From: Cytospora piceicola
Taxonomy: Eukaryota; Ascomycota; Sordariomycetes; Diaporthales; Cytosporaceae
NCBI GenBank assembly: GCA_023375675.1
Contig: JALQBC010000036.1
Span: forward strand, 1-64,000
Reading direction: 5' to 3'
DNA length: 64,000 nt
The translations under genes and the position numbers were made by a program. Positions 1 to 9,628 of the stretch are shown piece by piece (position 1 is the stretch's first letter; each line of letters begins with the position of its first letter). Under the pieces are notes generated by a model. It had not been told where the DNA came from and made no database searches. It saw only the letters and a list, made by a program, of their open reading frames with translations.

Positions 1-1454
1 GGTTTTAAAACCGCTTTTAAGCTTAATATATATACTTTTAATAAAGTAAACTATAGTTACTTAATAGAAAGCGGTTATATAACTGCTTTTAAGTTTAATA
101 TTAAAAGTTTTAATATTGTAATATATATATTAAATAATAAAAATCTAAGTTACTTAATAGAAAGCGGTTATATAACCGCTTTTAAGTTTAATATTAAAAG
201 TTTTAATATTTTAATATATATATTAAATAAAATAAACCTTAGTTACTTAAAAGAAAGCGGTTTTAAAACCGCTTTTAAGCTTAATATAAAAGGTTTTAAT
301 ATTTTAATATATATTAAATAAAATAAACCTTAGTTACTTAAGAGAAAGCGGTTTTAAAACCGCTTTTAAGCTATATATATATATATTAAGTAAAATAAAC
401 CTTAGTTACTTAAGATAAAGCGGTTTTAAAACCGCTTTTAAGTTATATATATATATATTAAATATAATAAACCTAAGTTACTTAAAAGAAAGCGGTTTTA
501 AAACCGCTTTTAAGCTTAATATAAAAGGTTTTAATATTTTAATATATATTAAATACAATAAACCTTAGTTACTTAAAAGAAAGCGGTTTTAAAACCGCTT
601 TTAAGCTATATATATATATATATTAAGTAAAATAAACCTTAGTTACTTAATAGAAAGCGGTTTTAAAACCGCTTTTAAGCTTAATATATATACTTTTAAT
701 AAAGTAAACTATAGTTACTTAATAGAAAGCGGTTATATAACTGCTTTTAAGTTTAATATTAAAAGTTTTAATATTTTAATATATATATTAAATAATAAAA
801 ATCTAAGTTACTTAATAGAAAGCGGTTATATAACCGCTTTTAAGTTTAATATTAAAAGTTTTAATATTTTAATATATATATTAAATAATAAAAACCTAAG
901 TTACTTAATAGAAAGCGGTTTTAAAACCGCTTTTAAGCTTATTATATATACTTTTAATAAAATAAACTATAGTTACTTAATAGAAAGCGGTTATATAACT
1001 GCTTTTAAGTTTATTATATATACTTTTAATAAAATAAACTATAGTTACTTAATAAAAAGCGGTTATATAACTACTTTTAAGCTTAATATTTAAAGATTTA
1101 ATATTTTAATATATATATTTAATAAAATAAACTATAGTTATTTAATAAAAAGTAGTTATATAATTACTTTTAAGCTTAATATTAAATATTATAATACTTT
1201 AATATATATATATATATTAAAATTTATAAAATCTATATTATTTATTATAAAGTAGTTATATAAACTATTTTTAAGCTTAATATATATACTTTATATAATA
1301 TATAATATAGTTATTTAATAAAAAGTAATTATATAAATATTTTTAAGCTTAATATTAAATAATATAATATTTTAATTTATATATTAAATATATAAAACTT
1401 AAGTTATTTATTAATAAGTAATTATATAATTATTATATATATATATAAATATAT

Positions 1455-1487
<33 letters not shown>

Positions 1488-1700
1488 TATAATATTAAAT
1501 TATAGTTATTTAAAAGAAAGTAACTATATAATTACTTTTAAAATTAATATATATTTATTTTATATATTATATTAAGTATTAAGCTTTTTACTAAGCTTAA
1601 TATTTAATTAAATATTATATTTAATAATTATAATTAATATTAAATTTAATAGTATTTTATATTAATTTTATTTATTTTTATTTTAATAATAAAATATATA
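1..1700. repeat. AT-rich tandem satellite with palindromic core, probably RIP-mutated
   Basis: About nineteen tandem monomers are visible. Each carries a palindromic core near AAGCGGTTTTAAAACCGCTT followed by an AT-only spacer and the phrase AGTTACTTAA. Core-to-core spacing falls into two classes, about 72-73 bp and about 90-93 bp. Bases 1-240 recur almost unchanged from 659, so there is a longer-range duplication with a period near 658 bp. From left to right the core loses its G and C: ACCGC becomes ACTGC, then ACTAC, then ATTAC, and the last 300 bp are nearly pure A/T. This matches C-to-T erosion of the RIP type (established for ascomycetes). No gene and no telomere repeat is seen. The array runs off the left edge. 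Whether it is subtelomeric, pericentromeric or a dispersed satellite cannot be told from this window. Confidence 0.93.
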
Positions 1701-2620
1701 GTAGTTCGAACAGATTTAAAGCCGGTTTTAAAAATGTACTACAGAAGTACTCTATAGTTGCCCTGTGCTGATCTGACCGATTATAAGGTCCCCGGTGGTA
1801 AATTTTGTGTGCAACTCAATCCCTGTCACGTCAGGGCCACTTCATGTGGGGCGTCAGCTCAGCTGGTAATCGCAGACCAGCAGCTCGGTACTCATCAAAA
1901 CCTGGCGGGCCCTGGCACGAGTCCCTAGCCTCTGGTCGGGTCTCCGTCTGGAAAAGTCTGCATGGCTGCCGTTGTGCTGTGAGGATCACACGGCCGGTGC
2001 ACACCTTGATTGGCCTGCGTTCGCGCCGGCGGCGTCTAAGCAGGTGTGATTCTCTTCCTGCAAGGCCGGCATCCCGGGCAGCTCCAGGAGGTCATTGGAC
2101 TCGCCAAGACGAGATGAGGGTCGAGCGAAGCGGTCAATTCTCGCAGACATGGACCTGGAGTGTTGCTCTTATGGACCGACTTGGACTCTTCGTCCTGGCG
2201 GGACTGGCGGGACTGGCGGGCTGCGTATAAGACTTCACATGAAGGGACCGAGGCAGTTGATGCGCTGGCCCCAGCGCTTAGCTGTGGTCAGGGGATCCCA
2301 AGCATATGCACGGACCATGGACCACTTTGGAGGTCCGCCACGATGACCACCTGCAGCAGAGGCATATGTCTTTCGAACTCAGTCTCTCCATGTTTCTAAT
2401 CGCTATCCTGATGTTCCTGGTGTCATCATCAACAACCGCGCCCCTGATATCCAGAAGGTGCCATCCAACGTCTCACACACAAATGGCCGGCACACCAGCT
2501 TTGTTGTTTTCAGGTCCCGCTCATTGACACATGCCTCTCCGGGATTTTCTGTCCAGCATGCCTGGTGCCATAAAAAAACAGCTGGAAACCCTTTGGTAAC
2601 GCAGGACGCCGAACCCCCCA
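1701..2620. other. Transition region without a recognised gene
   Basis: Composition changes abruptly from almost pure A/T to normal GC at about 1705-1750. Short open frames exist on both strands but none resembles a known protein and most begin with non-ATG codons. A small tandem repeat of the unit GGCGGGACT lies at about 2195-2222. Confidence 0.6.
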
Positions 2621-3634
2621 TCAGCCCGCGAGCACATACTCGCGAGTCACGGCAAACCTCGCGATATACATGCAGCGGCCCGCCGGACAGTTCCCGTGGA
2701 AGACCATGATGCCGCCCTCCTCGATGCTGGTCGCCCCTCCCGGCGACACCAAGCTATAGGAGCCGCTCCGGAACAGCGCGTCCGACTTCCTCGCGTACGG
2801 CCCGGCGACGGTGTCGGCGATGGCGTACTTGACGTCGTACGCCGCCGACGTGAAGCAGTGGCTGCTGTAGAACAGCACGTAGGACCCGTCGGCGGCCCGG
2901 ATCAGGTTCGGCGCCTCCACCAGCGGGCCGTCGGCGTCGGTCCGGTCCAGGAGCTCGACCGCGCCCCCGACCCGGGTGATGCCGTCCCCGGCGACCTCCT
3001 GCAGCAGGATGGGCGTGGGCTGCTTCGGCTCGACGCCGTTGTTGCAGTCCCCGCCCCTCCCGATCGAGTTCCCGTCGGCCTTGTACACGACGTACCGCTT
3101 GCCCGTGGCCTCGTCCAGGAAGCCCGAGGGGTCGATCGAGCCACCCCGCGCCATGTCGCAGATCCAGGGCTCGTCGTGGGCTGTCCACGGGCCCGTGATG
3201 CTGTCGGCCGTGGCGACCCCGATGCAGTGGTGGGCTGGGATCCTAGCCAGCTGACCTGAGTAGTACATCACATAGGTTCCGTCCCCGACCCTCCGCACAT
3301 CAGGTGCCCAGGTGTTCTTTCTAGTCGTCCATTCTCCGGGGTTAGGGAGGAGGTCGACGTCAAGGTACTTCCAGGGTCCCCCTGGCGTGGACGCTTTGGC
3401 TACCTGGACTTGCTTGTCTCCGCTCGCGGTCGCGAAGGCATACCAGCCGTCTTCACCCTTTAGTATTGATGGGTCTGGGAAGTCTCTGGTTATTGCTGCA
3501 AATATAGGGGTTGACGTTTCGTTGAGGGAGAAGAGCTGCTCGGGCTTTGGTGCTGCCTGCCCACTGTGTATTGTGAGCACAACGAACAAACCAAACAGAC
3601 TGACACTCGATATTGATCGAGGTAAGGGTTTCAT
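2621..3634 (-). CDS. Secreted glycoside hydrolase family 43 enzyme
   Basis: Single-exon gene of 337 codons. The start at 3634 gives a clean signal peptide (MKPLPRS, then a hydrophobic stretch ending near GQAA); an in-frame ATG at 3664 would add ten residues. The three acidic residues expected of the GH43 five-bladed propeller are visible: Asp in DFPDPSI (about residue 54, general base), Asp in GSIDPSGF (pKa modulator) and Glu in VEAPNLI (general acid). The motif WAPDVRRVGDGTYVMYYS is typical of the family. GH43 enzymes cleave arabinose- or xylose-containing plant cell-wall polymers (alpha-L-arabinofuranosidase, endo-arabinanase, beta-xylosidase); I infer an extracellular role but cannot assign the substrate. 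There is no extra carbohydrate-binding module, and the length suits a catalytic domain alone. It is the first gene beside the satellite array, yet its reading frame is intact. Confidence 0.92.
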   Translation of the reverse strand: MKPLPRSISSVSLFGLFVVLTIHSGQAAPKPEQLFSLNETSTPIFAAITRDFPDPSILKGEDGWYAFATASGDKQVQVAKASTPGGPWKYLDVDLLPNPGEWTTRKNTWAPDVRRVGDGTYVMYYSGQLARIPAHHCIGVATADSITGPWTAHDEPWICDMARGGSIDPSGFLDEATGKRYVVYKADGNSIGRGGDCNNGVEPKQPTPILLQEVAGDGITRVGGAVELLDRTDADGPLVEAPNLIRAADGSYVLFYSSHCFTSAAYDVKYAIADTVAGPYARKSDALFRSGSYSLVSPGGATSIEEGGIMVFHGNCPAGRCMYIARFAVTREYVLAG

Positions 3635-5308
3635 GATTTTGCCTAGGTTTTGTGAACAGGTCATGTGAAATATTTCTTATGCTTGGAAGGAGATGGCGTG
3701 GGGGAGCGAGTATAGACGGCAAGGGATGATGGTCAAGTAGGTGAGTATGGCGGTTTGAGGAGCAAGAGGAGATGAGGAACAAACAAATACTCGAGACGAT
3801 GTTCGGTCCGAGGGTCGACTTTGACTTCCTGGTTCTTGTAGACGCATTTGTCTCATGCAAGAACAACCGGCACAAGACGTAGAAGGAGCAGTCGCTCCTC
3901 CACGATTTGTATGCACATCCTGGAAACACAGATAAGTATTGTACGGACAACGTCTCGAACGCTGAAATTGGAAGCCCTATCTGCTTCTCAGTGTTAGATC
4001 CGTTGCATGTGTCATGCCTGTCATCGTCTTTTCCTCAGCATTTCCATGCTCATTCTATATGAGGGCAATGGGATATCCCAGCCAGAGAAATCAAATCCGG
4101 GTCAAGAAAACGAAACTTACCTTCGCCCAAACCCCGGGACTATCATTGACGTACCAGTGAAATGTGTCATGTGTCAACCAGAAGTGTGACGGTTCCTGTC
4201 CTGCCTCGAAACGAGATGGTCTGATGCAGTGCACCGGTCACACCTCAGTTGGCACTATGCCCGGATTTCTTATCAACCATGTTGTTCTGAGAAGAGTTGT
4301 CGTGGATGCTGGTGTTGACCATTCAAACCTATGAAACAACCCCACGAGTAGTTTGGCATTCTATGTAGCACCGCATCTTCGATTCTGTGCATACGGAAAT
4401 GTACATTATAAACCATGATCAATATGTTCAAACTTCGCATAGCTTACAGCGGTATGGACATACTCATGTGATATAAGTCGGGTGTATATATACACACTTA
4501 CACGCACATACACACCTCGGCTGGTCTCGTAAGGCAAGCCCTTCGTAGTTCTTGCTTCGGACACGCGATGTTTGGCAAGATCTTGTATTTTTCTTCTTCT
4601 TTAAATAAAGACAACGGCTGCGACCTCAAAAGGCGGGCCTGCGAAACGTAATCAGCTTGTACGCCTTTCAGTTGTCAGCTATCACTACACTACCGGTCGG
4701 TGCACGACATGGGGCGGACTTCGAAACGTCGTTGATAGATGTCGCGTTCCACGACACGTCTTTCATTACCCCAACCCAGCTTCGATAAGGCTCAGTGCAT
4801 GATGGGTTGACATATTGGCTTTGGTGATATTTAGGCATGTCGTCAGAGTGCCGTGACCGCGCTGGAGTGATATGCGAAGGAGCAGGTGCCTTTCCGAATA
4901 TCCCATCTTGGAACGTTGATACAGTTGTCCAGGCAGGCTCCCGGATCTTCGTGGTAGTCCGGTGAAAACTGATAGAGAATATGGAGCATGCCCTTTCGTC
5001 ATCGATCTCTGAATCGAAAGACACCGAAGTTAGGATGCTCACGCAATGCCTGCCACCCACGGTGTATTTTGAAAATCCTTTTGCACATTGCTCAAACGCG
5101 ACCTCCTTAACTACTTATCCAGCAAAAGGATGCAATGTCCAAACAGCTACAAGACCCTCCCTCCTGAACGCCATTTTTAAATACCCCCCCGATGATACTA
5201 CAGCAGAAACGCCAAGCAGACACTGAGACGGACTGACTCCAGCCACGATGCTGACATGATAATATCGACACAGGCTTGTTTTATGGAACAGAGCAGACAG
5301 CCGTTTGT
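3635..5308. other. Intergenic region between the GH43 gene and CBF5
   Basis: About 1.7 kb with no gene I can support. The minus-strand part next to 3634 should hold the GH43 promoter; a CT/GA-rich stretch lies near 3690-3790. The longest open frame here (minus strand, about 4668-5060) begins with GTG and has no recognisable motif. Confidence 0.6.
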
Positions 5309-7017
5309 TTAATCGCTGTCTTCGTCGTCATCCTTGCCTCCCTTCGTCGCCTTCTTGGCCTTCTTCTCGGCCTTCCTTCGCTTGCGCTCGGCCTTCTCAT
5401 CGGCCGTCTCGCCATCGTGCTTCTTCCGCTTCTTATCCTTGCTCTCCTCCTTGGGAGCCTCGGCCTCTGCGACAACAGCCGCGGGCGCAACGGCCTTGGG
5501 GAGCTCAGCAGATGCAGCCTCCGTAGGCTTCTCAGCGGCCTGGCCAGCGGCACTGAAGTCCTTGTAGGAATCGGTCCACTTAGCAGGGGTGGCCTCGTTG
5601 GGTCGTCCGTACTTGTCGAGCTTGCCATCGGCCTTGAGCTTCTTCTTCTCAGCGGCCGTAGGGCCGAGACCCCACCTGCGGGGGTACAGGTCACGCTCCA
5701 TGATGCAACGCTTGACCTTGGCGACAACGCCGTGGTCACAGGTGGTCATCTCGACAGCGGACATCATCGCGATAGCAATGGCGATAGCCTCACCCTTGGT
5801 GGTGATCAAGACGATCTCCTCGTGCTGCTCGATGTTGGACTCGTAGCGCAGAAGACCAGGCAGCATCAGCTTGGCACCATAGGTGATAGCATTGACTGCG
5901 CTGTCCTTGACGACAAGTCGCTTGTAGCCAACGAGCAGGGTCTCGAGAGGCTGGATAACCTTTCGCAGGTAGGTCTCATCACGGTTGTTGTCTGTCACGG
6001 CCGAGTCAGTTTCGCACTGGGACCCACATGAAAGAGTTGAGACTTACCGTATTGCCACTGAGCATCCAGAACGTCGTGAAGGGTGACCAGGTCCTTGTTC
6101 TCGTCCATAGCACCGGAGCGCACTCGTCGCAGCTCCTGCATGTGCGCACCGACACCGAGCAGAAGTCCCAAGTGGACACAGAGTGTTCGGATGTAAGTGC
6201 CGGCCTCACAGCTGACCCAGAAGACACCGAGGTGGCGGTCGTTGTCGAACTCAATAAGCTTGGACTCGTAGATGGTTCGGATACGGAGCTGACGCTTAAC
6301 GGCCGAGATCAAGGGGGGTCGCTGGAACAGGGAACCGGTAAGGAGCTCGAGGACGCGAGCAAACTCTGTCCGGCCGCCAGGGACCTTGTCGTGGAAGCGC
6401 ACAACGGCAACATATTCCTTTCCGGCTCCTTGCTGGGACTTGACGAGACGGGTGGCACGGTCAATGCAGACAATGAGACAACCAGTGACCTTGGGATCAA
6501 GAGTACCACTGTGGCCGGTCTTCTCGGTTCGGAGCATGCGCTTGACCCAAGCGACGACTTCGTGGGAGGAGGGGTTCGAGGGCTTATCGAGCTGTAGGGA
6601 GAATGGACGTCAGTACGGCGAAAAGATGAAGAAATAGCCAGCGAAGGGTGGTTCTCACGTTAATGACACCGGAAGAGACTGTTGCGAATTAGTTTATATG
6701 CCATTGAGGTTGTGGAGGTGGTGGGGAGGGCGCATCATACCGTAGCTCTTGATGTCTCGCATGTGAGGCTTGCATCCGTGGGGAATGGGGGTGAAGTGAC
6801 CCGTTCTCACGAGCACTGTAGAATTCAAATTCAGTCAGTATCATTTGCACATTATATACTTGGTAAGGAGCGTCAGGAGGGTGTGAGAATTCGTACGTTT
6901 GTCGTAGTTCTTCAGCAGCAGCGGCCAGTCGCTGGTGTCGGTGGCTGGCTTAGATGCTTGAGGCTTGATGACATGCTCTTCCTCTTGGGCCTTTACGGCC
7001 ACGACCTTGTCCGCCAT
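5309..7017 (-). CDS. CBF5: CBF5/dyskerin, catalytic pseudouridine synthase of H/ACA snoRNPs
   Basis: Five exons on the minus strand: 7017-6897, 6815-6741, 6678-6659, 6591-6048 and 5991-5309, giving 480 residues. All introns are GT-AG and 56-81 bp. The DKCLD N-terminal region ([20 protein letters not shown]) is followed by the TruB catalytic loop [13 protein letters not shown], with the catalytic Asp at about residue 104. Later come [22 protein letters not shown], a PUA domain (about 275-355, [20 protein letters not shown]) and a Lys/Glu-rich tail (about 390-480, [25 protein letters not shown]). Known role of the family: guided pseudouridylation and processing of rRNA in the nucleolus with NHP2, NOP10 and GAR1. 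The third exon is only 20 nt. Identification is near certain because the protein is almost colinear with its yeast and human relatives. Confidence 0.98.
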
Positions 7018-7473
7018 CCTGATTATCCGAGAAACAGGCACGAGACAAGACAAGAGAGTAAATTAGTGTTAGTAAGGTGGAAGGCGCGGGTGTCGATGCT
7101 CCTTTCCAAATTGGATAATGCCGGGTCGTGATGGCAGGTGCAATGGTTTTACTCCTGTGAAGCTTTTCTGTTGCCCAAATTTTTTGAGAGCTGTGGGGCA
7201 CACACACTAGTTTGTTCCGTGCACCGTGCACCGTGCACCATGCAGCAACACTCACACCAAGCCTGCCTGCCTGCCTGCCTGCCTGCCTGCCAGCCTGCCA
7301 AGCACCATCCACGCTTCGGGCTTAGCGACAAAAACGGCGCTCCCGACTGAATCAGTCTGACACTCCAATTTACTGTGGTACAACCAGCCACCACCTGAAT
7401 CAGTGCAACCTCCAGCCCACACCAACATCCCAATCCTCTTGACATGACAATTATCGGCATTTTTCAATGCAAT
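7018..7473. other. CBF5 upstream region with TGCC microsatellite
   Basis: Short upstream region of CBF5 running to the tRNA gene. It contains a perfect GCCT tetranucleotide run at 7261-7291 and a GTGCACC triplet repeat just before it (about 7218-7240). No coding capacity is credible here. Confidence 0.7.
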
Positions 7474-7557
7474 GGCTCAATGGTCTAGTCGTATGATTCC
7501 TGCTTTGGGTTTAACACGCACTGCAGGAGGCCCCGGGTTCAAATCCCGGTTGAGCCC
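7474..7557 (+). tRNA. tRNA-Pro (anticodon UGG) with a 12-nt intron
   Basis: The acceptor stem GGCTCAA pairs with TTGAGCC, followed by discriminator C at 7557. The T arm is CCGGG-TTCAAAT-CCCGG, an excellent internal B box. The anticodon stem CCTGC (7499-7503) pairs with GCAGG (7523-7527). The 19 nt between them hold the loop TTTGGG plus a 12-nt intron (7510-7521) and T38. The anticodon TGG is at 7506-7508 and reads CCA. The intron sits one base 3' of the anticodon, the canonical nuclear position. The mature molecule is 72 nt before CCA addition. Confidence 0.95.
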
Positions 7558-8128
7558 TGTCTCTTTTGTTCTTTTTGCTTCACGACCCAAATCAGGTCAG
7601 GTCAGTCATGATGCTGAATATCACCCTCGATGAGGGTCGAAGGCAGGCTGACCTGACCACCTCTGTAGATGGTTAATTTGCATGAGTCTGACAGTGTTGT
7701 GATATCTCATGTTGTTACTCCCTGATCGTCTTCACCACGAGAGGGTAATGGTCACTAATAATTTAGCCAGAATGGGATGTTTCATCAAGTAATTGTAATA
7801 ATTACATTGTCATTTAAAATCTACAAGACATTCATATTTTCAATCGCGGCTGATATCTACCAGCAGAGCGTGGTGAGTTGAACCAGCCTCGTCCTGCCCC
7901 TGAAATCAGGATCGCTCAAATTATCAAAAATGTACATTTCAGGCCCGTCAATACAGGCCTATCCTGCTCCAAGCGTTACGACCCTGTAGGAAGGGTACCC
8001 TAGCCACCAACCCGGCACTTCACGAAGTAAAAGGCGGTATTCGAACTCCAAACTCCAGGCTAGTAACAACGCCTTGTAAAACATCGACCATATAACATTC
8101 CAGCCTACACCCATGCTCGCTATTCAAG
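7558..8128. other. Intergenic region after tRNA-Pro
   Basis: A T-rich stretch (CTCTTTTGTTCTTTTTGC) directly follows the tRNA and would serve as the RNA polymerase III terminator. The rest is the 3' flank of the convergent membrane-protein gene. I see no further gene. Confidence 0.6.
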
Positions 8129-9628
8129 CTATATGGCGTTCCCACCTTGCCCGTCATCATACCTCAGGCCACCGTGTATCGTGTGGGTAGGGGGCGGCGG
8201 CGGCGGAGGTACTATCCTGTCAGGGCTGTACCTTCCGTTGCCGGGGTGCTGAAGGACCGGAGTCCCCCTGGCCATTCGTTCGCTGAAGCTGCCGTTGTGG
8301 CCCAGCAGGTTGCCCCCACCGGCACTACTCCCTCCCGCACTGCTGACCTCGTGGAGCTCGTACTCCTCGCCTGTAGTATGTTGTCGTTCCCAACCGCTCT
8401 GGTTTGAGTGCTCAGCCCGCCGGCTCTTGTCGTCGCCACCCAGCGCAACCCCTATGTGGATGGGTGGGCTCAGAGAGCCCGCTGCGGCCTCGTGTTGGTC
8501 CTGCATGGTCTTCTCCTGAGAGGGAGATGTGTATCCCTGTGCCACGTGGTCATGGAAATCGTGGAACTCCTGTGGCCATTGATGCGCCGTCAGCCCCGGC
8601 GTGCCCGCCGCGCTGACGGGGCTGTTGTACTGCGATGAGTACGGCGAGAAGTACCGCGCGTAGGTTGGGTCGGTTGCCGTGGCCGACCCGGGCGAGTCGT
8701 CCCAGCCGCGAAGAGGCTTCTGGCTGAGTGGCGTGTTATTCATATCGGGACCGCGGCTCATGACGCCGGTCGTCATGGCCGGCTGCGTCCAATCCGCCTC
8801 CTTCTGACGCATCTCGAGCTTGCGGAGGAACGCGCGGCGGCGGCGGCGGCCGTTGCAGACGATGAAGAAGCCCGCCACGGCGAGGAGGAAGCAAAAACTG
8901 CCGATGGCGATGCCTACTTTTCCGCCGAGCGAGATCGGACCAGTATCGATGGAGCTCACCCAAGTACTTGTCGGTGTCGGTGTCGTCTCGGTCATCAATG
9001 TTGTCGAGAATATCCCTCCCTTGACGGCGACGGTGGAACCCAGAGCTGGCTTTTGGTCACAGCCTACCTGCAGCAGGACCACCATATTGGCGAGATAGTC
9101 GTTTACGCCTGACCGCAAGCAGTTCACGCATGCCGTCACAAAGTCGCTCCATGCCCAGTCTCCACAGTAGTCATACGCCCCGACGGCAGTGCTCAAGTTG
9201 CCATATTCGATGGCATCTTGGAGGGGACCACATGCACGTCTATGACATATATGTTAGCAAGGACGGTGGAGTATGAGCAGAGAAGGGGAAGGTACCCACG
9301 AAGTTCTACACACTTCGGCATCGCCAGACTGGTCCCACACACAGTAGTTGAGGGCGTATCTGGCGTTGTAAAGCATCCACTGCTGGTCTGTCTCATTCGT
9401 CTGCGTGTCGTAGTATGTGCTGCTCAGTTCACAGTTCATGCAGTTCTTGTACACTGTTCCCGCTGAACTGCCGTAGTTGTTCTGGTCGCACTCGATATCC
9501 GGGTCCGTCGTCGCAGAAAGGACGTTTCCGCACTGGGTGTCGCATGTTGAGCCATCGGCGACCAAGATAGCAGACACGGAGCTAGCCAAAGCCGCGCCCG
9601 CAGCCAGCCTTGCCGTGGCGGACCTCAT
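8129..9628 (-). CDS. Single-pass membrane protein with Cys-rich ectodomain and proline-rich cytoplasmic tail
   Basis: Two exons, 9628-9300 and 9239-8129, joined across a 60-bp GT-AG intron to give 479 residues. An N-terminal signal peptide (about 1-20) is followed by a Cys-rich ectodomain to about residue 170 (motifs CDTQCGN, NCMNCELSS, YCGDWAWSDFVTACVNCL). A Thr/Ser/Pro stalk follows, then one membrane helix at about 218-238 (VGIAIGSFCFLLAVAGFFIV) with an RRRRR stop-transfer anchor. The cytoplasmic half is low-complexity and Ser/Gly/Pro-rich and includes a run of seven prolines near the C-terminus. The architecture matches proteins often labelled LPXTG-domain-containing in fungal genomes, though I see no LPXTG motif itself. 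A cell-surface sensor or adhesion role is inference from topology only. Confidence 0.85.

Noticed and set aside
1..1700. CRISPR-like array interpretation of the regular palindromic repeats
   Set aside because: Spacers are themselves repeated and AT-only, the context is a eukaryotic genome, and no cas-like gene is present; it is a satellite.
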